Of a DNA stretch of 64,000 nucleotides, positions 43,967-53,489 are shown in pieces (within the stretch, counting starts at the first letter, position 1; each line of letters starts with the position of its first letter). Both the position numbers and the translations under genes were made by a program. The stretch is from Lachnospiraceae bacterium (GTDB lineage Bacteria > Bacillota > Clostridia > Lachnospirales > Lachnospiraceae). The DNA lies in the NCBI GenBank assembly GCA_017509985.1, contig JAFWOE010000019.1:1-64000 (forward strand). Direction: 5' to 3'. Below the pieces are notes generated by a model. The model saw only the letters and a program-made list of their open reading frames with translations, was not told the DNA's origin and made no database searches.

Positions 43967-44335
43967 TTATAATACTTCCGGTGCGAGTGATACGATCTTC
44001 ATGAAATGCTTTTCACGGAGTTCCCTGGCTACCGGTCCGAAAATACGTGTTCCTCTGGGTGTGTTGTCCTCTTTAAGGATAACGGCTGCATTCTCATCGA
44101 AACGGATGTAGGACCCGTCTTTTCTGTGCGCGCCTTTTACGGTACGTACAACGACTGCCTTGACTACATCGCCCTTCTTTACCATTCCGCCGGGGGTTGC
44201 ATCCTTGACGGTAGCGGTAATGATATCTCCGATGTTTGCATATCTTCTTTTTGAGCCGCCCATAACGCGAATGCAAAGAATCTCTTTGGCACCGGTATTG
44301 TCAGCAACTCTGAGTCTGCTTTCCTGTTGAATCAT
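43967..44335 (-). CDS. rplN: 50S ribosomal protein uL14
   Basis: The 122-residue protein begins [18 protein letters not shown] and contains [11 protein letters not shown] and [18 protein letters not shown]. This conserved protein sits at the subunit interface and is also the docking site of RsfS. Confidence 0.97.
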   Translation of the reverse strand: MIQQESRLRVADNTGAKEILCIRVMGGSKRRYANIGDIITATVKDATPGGMVKKGDVVKAVVVRTVKGAHRKDGSYIRFDENAAVILKEDNTPRGTRIFGPVARELREKHFMKIVSLAPEVL

Positions 44336-44361
44336 ACTGGTATTCCTCCCTGCATTCCTGA

Positions 44362-44619
44362 TTATTTAGCCTTCTCTAAAACTTCTACAAGACGCCATCT
44401 CTTATCTTTGGAAAGCGGTCTTGTTTCCATGACTCTTACAGTGTCGCCTTCGTTGCAGATGTTCTCTGCATCATGTGCCTTAAGCTTGTAGGTCCTTGTT
44501 ACGATCTTATGATAAAGCGGATGCTCTACACGGTTTTCAACTGCAACAACGATCGTCTTATCCATCTTATTGCTTACGACTTTTCCGACACGTGTTTTTC
44601 TAAGATTTCTTTCTTCCAC
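44362..44619 (-). CDS. rpsQ: 30S ribosomal protein uS17
   Basis: The 85-residue OB-fold protein has [35 protein letters not shown] and [18 protein letters not shown], all typical of uS17. Confidence 0.97.
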   Translation of the reverse strand: MEERNLRKTRVGKVVSNKMDKTIVVAVENRVEHPLYHKIVTRTYKLKAHDAENICNEGDTVRVMETRPLSKDKRWRLVEVLEKAK

Positions 44620-44648
44620 GATTGTCTCCTTTCGTCACCAAACCCCTG

Positions 44649-44858
44649 TTAGTTGGCTGAATTCTCTTTCTGTGCCATTACAGTTGAAATCCTTGCAATA
44701 TTCTTGCGTACCTCAGCGATACGGCTCGTATTGTCCAGCTGATTGGTGGCATTCTGGAATCTGAGATTGAAAAGTTCCTTCTTGGCAGCAACGAGTTCTT
44801 CTCTGAGCTCTACTGCGGATTTTGTCTTAATATCTTCAAGGTATTTTCTTCTTTTCAT
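44649..44858 (-). CDS. rpmC: 50S ribosomal protein uL29
   Basis: The 69-residue helical protein contains [19 protein letters not shown] and [11 protein letters not shown], the core of uL29, which lines the tunnel exit near the trigger-factor site. Its start codon overlaps the rplP stop by four bases. Confidence 0.97.
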   Translation of the reverse strand: MKRRKYLEDIKTKSAVELREELVAAKKELFNLRFQNATNQLDNTSRIAEVRKNIARISTVMAQKENSAN

Positions 44859-45286
44859 TCGTTTTCACCGCCTTCCAGGTCTGCACGGGACGCGATCTTG
44901 CAGCTGCAGGGAAGCTTGTGCATTGCAAGACGAAGAGCCTCACGCGCTTCTTCTTCCGGTACTCCGGCAAGTTCGAACATGACACGGCCCGGCTTAACAA
45001 CTGCTACCCAGTACTCAACGGCACCTTTACCTTTACCCATTCGGGTTTCAGCCGGAGTCTTGGTAACCGGCTTATCCGGGAAGATCTTGATCCATACTTT
45101 ACCGCCACGCTTGATGGAACGTGTCATGGCAACACGGGCTGCCTCGATCTGGTTGGAGCGGATCCAGCAGGGCTCCATCGCTACCAGACCGTACTCTCCG
45201 TATGTGATCTTGTTGCCGCGGAGAGCTTTTCCTCTCATGGTACCGCGGAACTGCTTACGATGTTTTACTCTTTTAGGCATTAACAT
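44855..45286 (-). CDS. rplP: 50S ribosomal protein uL16
   Basis: The 143-residue protein starts [15 protein letters not shown], with [32 protein letters not shown] sequence (here [16 protein letters not shown]) and [19 protein letters not shown]. It helps position tRNA in the A and P sites. The ATG at 45286 fits GGGAG upstream; the next ATG is two codons inside. Confidence 0.97.
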   Translation of the reverse strand: MLMPKRVKHRKQFRGTMRGKALRGNKITYGEYGLVAMEPCWIRSNQIEAARVAMTRSIKRGGKVWIKIFPDKPVTKTPAETRMGKGKGAVEYWVAVVKPGRVMFELAGVPEEEAREALRLAMHKLPCSCKIASRADLEGGENE

Positions 45287-45288
45287 AA

Positions 45289-45945
45289 TTATTTACCGCT
45301 CCCTTCCTTTTTTCCTTTGGCAGGAAGTACTTCGCCGTTGTAGACCCAGGCCTTAACGCCGACTTTGCCATAGGTTGTATCCGCTTCGGCAAATCCGTAG
45401 TCGATATCTGCCCTTAAAGTCTGAAGCGGAATGGTTCCTTCGCTGTAAAACTCTGAACGTGCGATATCTGCTCCGCCGAGACGTCCGGATACGCAGGTCT
45501 TGATCCCGAGGGCACCGGAGCGCATGGTGCGCTGCATAGCGGATTTCATGGCACGGCGGAAGGACACACGGTTCTCAAGCTGAAGCGCAATGTTCTCTGC
45601 AACGAGCTGTGCATCACGATCCGGTCTTTTGATCTCTTTGATGTCGATCAGAACGCGCTTGCCGATATACTTGGAAAGATCGTTCTTGATCTTTTCGATC
45701 TCGGAGCCGCCCTTTCCGATAACGATACCGGGCTTTGCGGTGTAGAGGATCACACGGATCTTCTCAGAAGCTCTTTCGATCTCTATTTTGGAAACTCCGG
45801 CGGTATAAAGTCTCTTCTTCAGATATTCTCTGATCTTGTAGTCTTCTACCAGGTAATCTGCAAATTCTTTCTCTGCATACCATTTGGAATCCCACTCTTT
45901 AATAATTCCGACCCTTAAGCCATGCGGATTAACTTTCTGTCCCAT
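45289..45945 (-). CDS. rpsC: 30S ribosomal protein uS3
   Basis: The 218-residue protein starts [18 protein letters not shown], has the KH motif [13 protein letters not shown] and [18 protein letters not shown] and ends Lys/Gly-rich. It lines the mRNA entry path. Follows rplV after 11 bases. Confidence 0.97.
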   Translation of the reverse strand: MGQKVNPHGLRVGIIKEWDSKWYAEKEFADYLVEDYKIREYLKKRLYTAGVSKIEIERASEKIRVILYTAKPGIVIGKGGSEIEKIKNDLSKYIGKRVLIDIKEIKRPDRDAQLVAENIALQLENRVSFRRAMKSAMQRTMRSGALGIKTCVSGRLGGADIARSEFYSEGTIPLQTLRADIDYGFAEADTTYGKVGVKAWVYNGEVLPAKGKKEGSGK

Positions 45946-45956
45946 CTTTGTCCTCC

Positions 45957-46346
45957 TTATCTTTCATCCAGAACGATGGTAATGTGGCTTGTGCGTTTCT
46001 CGATCCTGTAAGCTCTTCCCTGGGCCCTGGGCTGGATCCTCTTTAAGGTCGTAGCTTTATTCGCGTAACACTCGGCTACATACAGATTGGCTCTTGAAAG
46101 GCCGTTGTTGTTCTGTGCATTGGCTATTGCCGATTCCAGCAGTTTCTTGATAACTCTGGATGCATTTCTCGGATTGTAGGAAACGATACCGAGCGCGGTA
46201 TTGACATCTTTGCCGCGGATCGCATCCAGTACGTAGCATGCTTTCTGTACCGGAACCCTCGCATAGGATAATTTCGCGGAAGGTCTGGTATCTCTCATTT
46301 CTTCATTTCTTGTACGTTTGTACTGACTTCTATGTCCTTTTGACAT
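45957..46346 (-). CDS. rplV: 50S ribosomal protein uL22
   Basis: The 129-residue protein contains [34 protein letters not shown] and the exit-tunnel hairpin ending in [20 protein letters not shown]. It is the tunnel-constriction protein touched by macrolides. Confidence 0.97.
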   Translation of the reverse strand: MSKGHRSQYKRTRNEEMRDTRPSAKLSYARVPVQKACYVLDAIRGKDVNTALGIVSYNPRNASRVIKKLLESAIANAQNNNGLSRANLYVAECYANKATTLKRIQPRAQGRAYRIEKRTSHITIVLDER

Positions 46347-46365
46347 TGTTTAAATACCTCCTTCC

Positions 46366-46641
46366 TTATCTGGATTTCTTTTCGTCCTTGCCGTGGCCTC
46401 TGTAGGTCCTGGTTGCGACGAATTCCCCTAATTTATGTCCTACCATATCCTCGGTAACATATACCGGAACATGCTTGCGTCCGTCATGAACTGCGATGGT
46501 ATGTCCCACAAATGAAGGGAAGATAGTGGAACGGCGTGACCATGTTCTGATGACTGTCTTGTCACCCGATGCGTTTGCTGCGTCTACTTTTTTAAGAAGA
46601 CTCTTATCTGCAAATGGTCCTTTTTTAAGTGAACGGCTCAT
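46366..46641 (-). CDS. rpsS: 30S ribosomal protein uS19
   Basis: The 91-residue protein begins [19 protein letters not shown] and has [19 protein letters not shown] and [19 protein letters not shown], all diagnostic of uS19 in the 30S head. Confidence 0.97.
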   Translation of the reverse strand: MSRSLKKGPFADKSLLKKVDAANASGDKTVIRTWSRRSTIFPSFVGHTIAVHDGRKHVPVYVTEDMVGHKLGEFVATRTYRGHGKDEKKSR

Positions 46642-46652
46642 GTTTCTCCTCC

Positions 46653-47498
46653 TTACTTACTCAACTGTCTGCCATCGCGACGGCGGATGATGTACTTGTT
46701 GGACTGTTTGTTCTTCTTCCTTGTCTTGAGACCAAGAGCCGGCTTGCCCCACGGTGTGCACGGACCCGGACGTCCGATCGGTGCGCGTCCTTCGCCGCCG
46801 CCGTGCGGATGGTCATTCGGGTTCATAACGGAACCGCGGACCGTAGGACGGATACCCATGTGACGTTTTCTTCCGGCCTTACCGATGTTGATCAGGCTGT
46901 GCTCTCCGTTTCCGACAACGCCGATCGTAGCGCGGCAGTTGATCGGAACCATTCTCATTTCTCCGGAGGGGAGACGAAGCGTGGCGTATTTGCCTTCCTT
47001 CGCCATGAGCTGAGCGCTGTTTCCGGCGGAACGGACCATCTGGCCGCCCTTTCCGGGATGAAGCTCGATATTGTGCACCAGGGCACCGATCGGGACATTC
47101 TCAAGCGGCAGGCAGTTGCCTGTTCTTGCCTCGGCTTCCGGACCGTTCATTACGGTCATGCCGACCTTGAGGCCTTCCGGCGCGATGATGTAGGATTTCA
47201 GTCCGTCTGCGTAGCAGATGAGCGCGATGTTCGCGGAACGGTTCGGATCGTATTCGATCGCCTTGACTGTTGCAGGGATTCCGTCCTTGAAGCGCTTGAA
47301 ATCGATGATCCTGTATTTCTGTCTGTTCCCGCCGCCTTTATGACGAACGGTGATTTTACCCTGGCTGTTGCGGCCGGCATTCTTTTTCTTGGAAGCCAGC
47401 AGTGATTTCTCCGGCGTGGTCTTGGTGATCTCGGAGAAATCAGATCCCGTCATGTGTCTGCGTGACGGTGTATAAGGATTATATGTTTTAATTCCCAT
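46653..47498 (-). CDS. rplB: 50S ribosomal protein uL2
   Basis: The 281-residue protein has [34 protein letters not shown] and [19 protein letters not shown], which includes the conserved loop near the peptidyl-transferase centre. Normal length and position after rplW. Confidence 0.97.
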   Translation of the reverse strand: MGIKTYNPYTPSRRHMTGSDFSEITKTTPEKSLLASKKKNAGRNSQGKITVRHKGGGNRQKYRIIDFKRFKDGIPATVKAIEYDPNRSANIALICYADGLKSYIIAPEGLKVGMTVMNGPEAEARTGNCLPLENVPIGALVHNIELHPGKGGQMVRSAGNSAQLMAKEGKYATLRLPSGEMRMVPINCRATIGVVGNGEHSLINIGKAGRKRHMGIRPTVRGSVMNPNDHPHGGGEGRAPIGRPGPCTPWGKPALGLKTRKKNKQSNKYIIRRRDGRQLSK

Positions 47499-47517
47499 TG
47501 TGATCTTCTCCTTTCAA

Positions 47518-47817
47518 TTACAGACCCTGGAAGAGTTCGATCTCTTTGCTGTCCGGTGTCAGAGTAACGACTGCCTTTTTGGTCTTGGCGGTTCTTCCGT
47601 AGATATAACCGCGGCGTTTTTTCTTTCCGTTCAGGTTCATTGTGCTGACGCTCTTGACCTTGACTCCGTCGAACATCTTTTCAACAGCTTCTTTGATCAT
47701 GGTCTTGTTTGCGTCGGGATGTACCTGGAATGTGTATTTCATTGCTGCCATCTCGCCCATGCTCTTCTCGGTGATGAGAGGTTTCTGGATGACATCGTAG
47801 TACTGTATGTTTGCCAT
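47518..47817 (-). CDS. rplW: 50S ribosomal protein uL23
   Basis: The 99-residue protein contains [34 protein letters not shown] and [16 protein letters not shown], the usual uL23 blocks. It is the docking site for trigger factor and SRP at the tunnel exit. Its start overlaps the rplD stop by one base. Confidence 0.97.
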   Translation of the reverse strand: MANIQYYDVIQKPLITEKSMGEMAAMKYTFQVHPDANKTMIKEAVEKMFDGVKVKSVSTMNLNGKKKRRGYIYGRTAKTKKAVVTLTPDSKEIELFQGL

Positions 47818-48437
47818 TATGCGTACACCTCCTCGATTGCAGCTACGCTGCTCTTCGTTGCAACGAGCGTTCCGTAGCGGAGCATGTCATAGACATTGAT
47901 GCCTGCCGGAGAGATCGTTTCAACATCGGCTAAGTTCCTTGCTGAAAGAACTACGTTCTCGGAGTCTTCCCCAACGATAAAGAGTGCGTTATCGATGTTG
48001 AGGTTCTTGAGGACCGCTTCCATCTTCTTGGTCTTGATCTCATCGAATTTGAGATCGTCGAGAACGATGAAGTTGTTCTCTGCGAGTTTTTCGGTAAGAA
48101 CGGACTTGATCGCAAGTCTCTTTTCTTTCTTGTTCATCTTCTGAGAGTAATCTCTGGGGACCGGAGCGAATACAACGCCGCCGCCTTTCCACTGCGGTGC
48201 ACGGATCGAACCCTGGCGGGCATGTCCTGTACCCTTCTGTCTCCACGGCTTTCTGCCGCCTCCGCTTACTTCAGAGCGGGTCTTGGCTTTCTGCGTGCCC
48301 TGACGTCTGTTGGCCAGATGCTGCACAACTGCCTGATGAACGAGATGATCGTTTACTTCTACGCCGAATATTGCATCGGAAAGCTCCATAGTATCTACTT
48401 CTGCGCCTTCCATATTATAAACTGTAACTTTTGCCAT
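47817..48437 (-). CDS. rplD: 50S ribosomal protein uL4
   Basis: The 206-residue protein has [39 protein letters not shown] and [19 protein letters not shown], covering the loop that reaches the exit tunnel. In some bacteria L4 represses its own operon through the S10 leader. Confidence 0.97.
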   Translation of the reverse strand: MAKVTVYNMEGAEVDTMELSDAIFGVEVNDHLVHQAVVQHLANRRQGTQKAKTRSEVSGGGRKPWRQKGTGHARQGSIRAPQWKGGGVVFAPVPRDYSQKMNKKEKRLAIKSVLTEKLAENNFIVLDDLKFDEIKTKKMEAVLKNLNIDNALFIVGEDSENVVLSARNLADVETISPAGINVYDMLRYGTLVATKSSVAAIEEVYA

Positions 48438-48460
48438 TTAAGTGCTCCTCCTTTCTGTGA

Positions 48461-49096
48461 TCAATGAGCAGCCTTAACGGACTCACGAATTGTCACCAGG
48501 GACTTTTTCGGTCCCGGCACGGAACCCTTAACGAGCAACAGATTGTTTTCTGCATCTACAGAAACGATTTCCAGATTCTGGACAGTGACTTTCACATTGC
48601 CCATCTGTCCGGGCATATGCTTTCCTTTGAAAACACGGCTGGGATCGGATGCGGAACCGTTGGAACCGGCATGACGATGATATTTGGAACCGTGCTTCAT
48701 GGGTCCTCTGTGCTGTCCGAAACGCTTGATCGCGCCCTGGAAGCCTTTACCCTTGCTGATCGCAGTCGCATCGACTTTGTCTCCCGCCTGGAAGATGTCC
48801 GCCTTGATCTCCTGCTTTACTTCGTATTCTTCAGCGTCTTCGAACCTGAACTCGGCAAGGTATCTCTTATAAGGGATCTCTGCCTTGTCAAATACGCCTT
48901 TTTCCGGCTGGGTAAGAAGTTTTTCACGAATGTCTTCGTAACCTACCTGGATTGCACTGTAACCGTCGTTCTCGACTGTCTTGACCTGTGTAACAACACA
49001 GGGGCCGGCCTGAAGAACGGTCACCGGAGTAAGAACTCCGTCTTCGTTGAAGATCTGGGTCATTCCGATCTTCGTAGCTAAAATAGCTTTCTTCAT
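48461..49096 (-). CDS. rplC: 50S ribosomal protein uL3
   Basis: A 211-residue protein with [39 protein letters not shown] and [20 protein letters not shown]. The ATG at 49096 follows AGGAGGAAATATT; in-frame codons upstream lie in the spacer after rpsJ. It is an assembly initiator of the 50S subunit. Confidence 0.97.
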   Translation of the reverse strand: MKKAILATKIGMTQIFNEDGVLTPVTVLQAGPCVVTQVKTVENDGYSAIQVGYEDIREKLLTQPEKGVFDKAEIPYKRYLAEFRFEDAEEYEVKQEIKADIFQAGDKVDATAISKGKGFQGAIKRFGQHRGPMKHGSKYHRHAGSNGSASDPSRVFKGKHMPGQMGNVKVTVQNLEIVSVDAENNLLLVKGSVPGPKKSLVTIRESVKAAH

Positions 49097-49169
49097 TAAT
49101 ATTTCCTCCTGTTTTCTACAGCGGAGCCCCGTAAGGCTCATTCTAGTTAACAGTAATTGTTAACCGTAA

Positions 49170-49481
49170 TTACTTCTGCTTGATCTCGATGAATACTCCT
49201 GCGGGCATTTCCAGTCTGGAAAGAGCGTCGACTGTCTTCTGGGTGGGTCCGATGATGTCGATCAGCCTTTTATGCGTTCTCTGCTCGAACTGCTCACGGG
49301 AATCCTTATACTTATGAACCGCGCGAAGGATCGTAACCACTTCTTTTTTAGTAGGAAGCGGAACCGGTCCGCTGACCTGCGCGCCCGTCTTTTTAACGGT
49401 GTCCACGATCTTTGCAGCCGATGAGTCAACAAGCTGGTGCTCATACGCCTTGAGGATTATCCTCATTACCTGATTAGCCAT
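49170..49481 (-). CDS. rpsJ: 30S ribosomal protein uS10
   Basis: A 103-residue protein with [37 protein letters not shown] and [19 protein letters not shown]. First gene of the S10-spc cluster. The ATG at 49481 follows GGAGGAATT; the open frame goes on 19 codons upstream but that is leader. fusA/tuf genes that often lie upstream are not here. Confidence 0.96.
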   Translation of the reverse strand: MANQVMRIILKAYEHQLVDSSAAKIVDTVKKTGAQVSGPVPLPTKKEVVTILRAVHKYKDSREQFEQRTHKRLIDIIGPTQKTVDALSRLEMPAGVFIEIKQK

Positions 49482-49777
49482 AAAATCAATTCCTCCATGT
49501 GTGTTTTTGTTTGGCTTTTCCCTTGTGCCCCGGTACACAGGTTTGAAGGCACTGCTGTTATAAAAGAAAAAGCCTCCTTCTCATAATGACGAAGGTGACT
49601 GTACACATGCCCGTGTGTGTCATAAGTGAACATTCTCACACGTAGTTTCCGTACTCGTGACGGACTTAGTTGTACAGTGACGTGTCGTCGGTTTCATGAA
49701 CGGACATTCGCTCCCCGCAAATTACCTGCGATCGATGCGCAGCAACCTTGCGGATCCCAGCTCTCATGTCACAGCAT
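49482..49777 (-). promoter_or_regulatory. Long 5' leader of the S10 operon
   Basis: About 295 untranslated bases lie between promoter and rpsJ. They hold several inverted repeats (for example GTGTGAGAATG...TCACTTATGACACAC and a GTACAG/CTGTAC pair). A late weak stem CCTTC...GAAGG at about 49577-49595 is followed by AGGCTTTTTCTTTT. This is the layout of an attenuation or L4-type autoregulatory leader; the mechanism cannot be told by eye. Confidence 0.5.
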
Positions 49778-49782
49778 TCGCT

Positions 49783-49811
49783 ATTATAAACAATAAAAAC
49801 AGAAAGTGCAA
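49783..49811 (-). promoter_or_regulatory. Sigma-A promoter of the S10-spc operon
   Basis: On the minus strand TTGCAC (49811-49806) and a perfect TATAAT (49788-49783) are spaced by 17 bases. No other strong promoter is visible before infA, so it may drive about 12 kb. Confidence 0.75.
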
Positions 49812-49903
49812 GCCTGAAAATACACTTTTTTTGCCCTATTTTTAACTATTTTTTCAGCAGTTTTTGGTCATGATCCACAACGTTTCCATCCGTTGTCCGG
49901 CTA

Positions 49904-49933
49904 TTGCACATCACCTGCCGTATGCGGTATAAT
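49904..49933 (+). promoter_or_regulatory. Sigma-A promoter of the SPFH gene
   Basis: TTGCAC (49904-49909) and TATAAT (49928-49933) with an 18-base spacer, 100 bases upstream of the SPFH start codon and divergent from the S10 promoter. Confidence 0.65.
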
Positions 49934-50034
49934 TCCTATACAATATATGGTAAAAACAGCTGCGGCCGGCGATCTTTCCTTCTTCGCGCCGGTTCAGAAA
50001 AAAAAAGGTAAAATCAAAACAGGAGGTAACCTTT

Positions 50035-51120
50035 ATGACTAGACAATACATCATCATCGGTATTGTGGTGATCCTGGTGATCATCTTCCTGGCCATCAGT
50101 TTAAGGATCGTTCCGCAGGCATCCGCTTTTGTCATCGAACGCCTCGGGAAATTCAAGACGGTCTGGGGAGCAGGCCTTCATATGAGGATCCCGATCCTGG
50201 ATACGATCGCCAAACGGGTCTCCCTGAAAGAGCAGGTGCTGGATTTCCCGCCCCAGCCTGTTATCACAAAAGATAACGTAACGGTAAATCTGGATTCGGT
50301 CGTTTTCTGCAAGGTCTTCGATCCGAAGCTTTACACCTACGGAGTAGAGAACCCGATCGCCGGCCTGCAGAACCTTTCCGCAACGACGCTCCGTAATATC
50401 GTCGGCGAACTGGAGCTCGACCAGCTGCTTACGAGCCGTGACGCGATCAACCAGAAACTGCAGTCGATCCTGGATATCGCAACGGATCCCTGGGGCATCA
50501 AGGTGACCCGCGTAGAACTCAAAAATATCCAGCCGCCGCGCGAGATCGAGGAAGTCATGACCAAGCAGATGCGCGCGGAGCGTGAAAGACGTCAGACCGT
50601 TCTGGAAGCCCAGGCTCATCAGGAAGCGGTCGTCAGCAGGGCAAAGGGCGACAAGGAAGCCAAGGTCCTCGCTGCTCAGGCAGAAAGAGATGCACAGATC
50701 GCCCTGGCAGAAGGCCGTGCAAAAAGCATCGAGCTCGTCTACACCGCCGAAGCCGAAGGCATCACCCGGCTTAAAAACGCCAATATCGATTCCAATGTCC
50801 TGCGCTGGAACGGCATCAAGGCCATGAAGGATGTGGCGGACGGACGTGCCACGAAGATCTTCATGCCGACGGATCTGGCTTCGATCGTCAGTTCACTCGG
50901 CGTCGTTGCCGAGTCCCTGGGTATCGGAGATGCCGAAAAGATCGACCGTTCCGCTAAAGCCCGCACGCCCGAAGCCGACGACTGCTGCGAAGAAGACGAC
51001 GCAGACTATACAAGGAGCAGCGTTACGCACGAAGCAGTGGAGGCTGCCCGGAAGATCGAAACGGAAGTCACTTCCAGTCTCGGCGAACGCTACAGGGCTG
51101 CAAGGGAAGACCAGTTCTGA
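50035..51120 (+). CDS. SPFH/Band 7 (stomatin-like) membrane protein
   Basis: The 361-residue protein has one N-terminal membrane helix (about 6-24), the prohibitin-homology domain (ERLGKFKTVWGAGLHMRIP to about residue 200, with REIEEVMTKQMRAERERRQ), and a long coiled coil of AQAERDAQIALAEG type. The C-terminal tail is acidic and Cys-containing (DDCCEEDDAD). Such proteins form membrane cages or scaffolds tied to proteolysis and membrane order. Often paired with an NfeD partner, which is not adjacent here. AGGAGGT precedes the ATG; a terminator follows. Confidence 0.92.
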   Translation: MTRQYIIIGIVVILVIIFLAISLRIVPQASAFVIERLGKFKTVWGAGLHMRIPILDTIAKRVSLKEQVLDFPPQPVITKDNVTVNLDSVVFCKVFDPKLYTYGVENPIAGLQNLSATTLRNIVGELELDQLLTSRDAINQKLQSILDIATDPWGIKVTRVELKNIQPPREIEEVMTKQMRAERERRQTVLEAQAHQEAVVSRAKGDKEAKVLAAQAERDAQIALAEGRAKSIELVYTAEAEGITRLKNANIDSNVLRWNGIKAMKDVADGRATKIFMPTDLASIVSSLGVVAESLGIGDAEKIDRSAKARTPEADDCCEEDDADYTRSSVTHEAVEAARKIETEVTSSLGERYRAAREDQF

Positions 51121-51159
51121 CATAATATTTGAATACGTTAAGAAGCAGATACGTTCTTA

Positions 51160-51187
51160 AGGGAGGCGGAGCCGCCTCCCTTTTCTT
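51160..51187 (+). terminator. Terminator after the SPFH gene
   Basis: GGGAGGCG-GAGC-CGCCTCCC (51161-51180) followed by TTTTCTT, 40 bases past the stop. Confidence 0.9.
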
Positions 51188-51308
51188 ATTGCCGGAACCG
51201 GTCCCGTTTTTTGTTTGACAATTATCAAACCTGTTCGACAAATACTTAACTCGTTAAAGAAAAGACTTTTCTTGACTTCCGTCTGCCGGTCTTTTACCGT
51301 AGGTTACA

Positions 51309-51320
51309 GAAAGCGCTTCC
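51309..51320. promoter_or_regulatory. cre-like or LacI-type palindrome upstream of the SDR gene
   Basis: GAAAGCGCTTCC is a near-perfect dyad with the AAAGCGCTT core of catabolite-response or LacI-family operators, just downstream of a TTGACT-like -35 (51273-51278), 64 bases before the coding start. It may give carbon-source control. Single site, not confirmed. Confidence 0.35.
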
Positions 51321-51383
51321 AAATGTCACATCTTATCCGATTCCGCTTCCGCCAGGAAGTAAATATATAAAGGAGGAACCCTC

Positions 51384-52166
51384 ATGCAGTCAGAAGTAGA
51401 ACTTATCAAACGAGTACATATCAACCTCAACGGCCGTGTCGGTCTGGTGACCGGAGGCGCCAGCGGTCTTGGCAAAGCCACTGTCCGCCGTTTTCTTCAG
51501 AGCAATGCAAAAGTCGTGATCTGCGACTATAACGAAAAGATAAGTCAGGAGGTCCTCCAGGAGCTCATCGGCGAATTCGGTCCCGACAATGTAGACTTTA
51601 TTAAAACAGATGTCAGTGACGACGCCAGCATGAAGGCAGCTGTGGATTTTGCCGTGGAACGTTTCGGCTCCCTGGATATCCTGGTGGCCAGCGCCGGAAT
51701 CGGCGGAGCCAACAATGCCATTGCCGACGAGACCATCGACAACTGGAACCGCGTCAACGCTGTGGATTACACCGGCGTAATGCTCTCCAACAAATATGCG
51801 ATCATGCAGTTCCGCAAGCAGGGGAACGGCGGAGTGATCGTCAACCTGGCCAGCATGTTCGGCCTGGTAGCCGTTCCTACCAACGTCGCTTATTCCGCTG
51901 CCAAGGGAGGCGTCATCAACCTGACCAAAGCGGCCGGCACCGCTTATGCGGACGAAGGCATCCGCGTCAACTGCGTCTGTCCCGGCGTAGTCAATACCCC
52001 GCTGGTACCCGAAGACCAGAAGCAGGCCTACCGCAATCTGCATCCCATGCACCGCATTGCGGAAGCCCACGAGATCGCTTCCATCATTACCTTCCTGTGC
52101 AGCGATGACGCCCGCTTTATTACCGGCGCTGCCATCCCTGTCGACGGAGGATATACCGGAGTATGA
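51384..52166 (+). CDS. Short-chain dehydrogenase/reductase
   Basis: The 260-residue Rossmann-fold enzyme has TGGASGLGKATV (cofactor loop), DILVASAGIGG, the catalytic Ser in VNLASMFG, YSAAKGG (Tyr-x-x-x-Lys) and CPGVVNTPLV, with GAAIPVDGGYTGV at the C-terminus. It is a classical SDR oxidising or reducing a hydroxyl/keto group with NAD(P). The Asp in CDY after the second strand favours NAD(H). Single gene with its own terminator; the substrate is unknown. AAGGAGGA precedes the ATG. Confidence 0.9.
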   Translation: MQSEVELIKRVHINLNGRVGLVTGGASGLGKATVRRFLQSNAKVVICDYNEKISQEVLQELIGEFGPDNVDFIKTDVSDDASMKAAVDFAVERFGSLDILVASAGIGGANNAIADETIDNWNRVNAVDYTGVMLSNKYAIMQFRKQGNGGVIVNLASMFGLVAVPTNVAYSAAKGGVINLTKAAGTAYADEGIRVNCVCPGVVNTPLVPEDQKQAYRNLHPMHRIAEAHEIASIITFLCSDDARFITGAAIPVDGGYTGV

Positions 52167-52183
52167 TCGATCGATAATCCCTG

Positions 52184-52216
52184 AAAAAACGCGTCCGGGC
52201 ATCCGGACGCGTTTTT
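52184..52216. terminator. Bidirectional terminator between SDR gene and icd
   Basis: AAAAACGCGTCCGG and CCGGACGCGTTTTT form a 14-bp perfect stem with a GCAT loop, serving both convergent transcripts. Confidence 0.9.
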
Positions 52217-52269
52217 CTGACGACAGCCGGAAGCAATGATCCCGGTCCCGTCTGTATAATTTGACTGTT

Positions 52270-53478
52270 TTATCTTTCTGCCAGCCGCTGGGCTATGACA
52301 TCAATGAATTCTTCTGTCGTAACTGCCTCGACCTCCTGATCGGTCTCCGCGATCCGCGCCAGGTCCCCGGTCATAACGCCGGCGTAAAGCGTGTCGAAGA
52401 CCGCTTTTTCCAGATCATCCGCAAAGCTCATGAGATCTGCCAGTCCGTCCAGTTCACCGCGTTTTCTCAACGCTCCGCTCCAGGCAAAGATGGTGGCAAC
52501 CGGATTCGTGCTGGTCTTTTCGCCCTTCAGATAGCGGTAATAATGCCTGGTAACGGTGCCGTGCGCCGCTTCATATTCATACTCTCCGTTCGGCGTGACC
52601 AGAACAGACGTCATCATGGCCAGTGACCCGAACGCCGTGGAGATCATATCACTCATCACATCGCCGTCGTAGTTCTTGCAGGCCCAGATATATCCCCCTT
52701 CGGAACGGATCGTCCTTGCGATGGCATCATCAATAAGCGTGTAGAAATAGGTGATCCCGAGCTCTTCAAACCGGTCTTTATACTCTTCAAAAACTTCTTC
52801 AAAGACCGCCTTGAATTCCCCGTCGTATATCTTGGAGATCGTATCCTTGGAAGAAAACCACAGATCCTGCTTCTGATCGATCGCGTACATAAAGCAGGCA
52901 TGGGCAAAACTGCGGATGCTGTCATCCAGATTATGCTGGGCAAGCCAGACTGCAGGCCCCTTCACTTTCTGGACGCTGATCGTCTTTTCTTCCCCGCTCT
53001 CGCCTTTGAACGTCAGGAAGCATTCACCCGGCTCATCCGTTTTCAGGTCCACAGCCTTATAAACGTCCCCGTAGGCATGTCTCGCGATGGTGATCGGCTT
53101 TTTCCAGGTGCGGACCGTCGGCTTTATAAAATCCACCGTGATCGGGGTACGGAAGACCGTCCCGCCCATGATCGAGCGGATGGTGCCGTTGGGGGATTTC
53201 CACTGCTCGGTCAGTTCCGGATACTCTTCCATTCTCTGCTTATTCGGCGTGATCGTCGCGCATTTCACAGCGACGCCGTATTTCAGCGCAGCCTTTGCGG
53301 AATCGACCGTGACCTGGTCCTTCGTCTCGTTGCGGTGAAGCAGCCCCAGGTCATAATACTCCGTCTTCAGATCCACATAAGGGCAGATCAGTTTATCTTT
53401 GACCATCGTCCAGATGATCCTTGTCATTTCATCCCCGTCCATCTCCACGAGAGGGGTGGTCATTTTGATTTTTTCCAT
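52270..53478 (-). CDS. icd: NADP-dependent isocitrate dehydrogenase
   Basis: The 402-residue enzyme belongs to the subfamily II form (EMDGDEMTRIIW near the N-terminus), with KCATITPNKQRM, SPNGTIRSIMGGTVFR and NYDGDVMSDMISTAFGSLA. It converts isocitrate to 2-oxoglutarate with NADP. I chose the ATG at 53478, after GGAGGAAAT; a GTG at 53493 would overlap the aconitase stop. Last gene of the citrate operon, so it completes a route from oxaloacetate and acetyl-CoA to 2-oxoglutarate for glutamate. Confidence 0.95.
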   Translation of the reverse strand: MEKIKMTTPLVEMDGDEMTRIIWTMVKDKLICPYVDLKTEYYDLGLLHRNETKDQVTVDSAKAALKYGVAVKCATITPNKQRMEEYPELTEQWKSPNGTIRSIMGGTVFRTPITVDFIKPTVRTWKKPITIARHAYGDVYKAVDLKTDEPGECFLTFKGESGEEKTISVQKVKGPAVWLAQHNLDDSIRSFAHACFMYAIDQKQDLWFSSKDTISKIYDGEFKAVFEEVFEEYKDRFEELGITYFYTLIDDAIARTIRSEGGYIWACKNYDGDVMSDMISTAFGSLAMMTSVLVTPNGEYEYEAAHGTVTRHYYRYLKGEKTSTNPVATIFAWSGALRKRGELDGLADLMSFADDLEKAVFDTLYAGVMTGDLARIAETDQEVEAVTTEEFIDVIAQRLAER

Positions 53479-53489
53479 TATTTCCTCCG

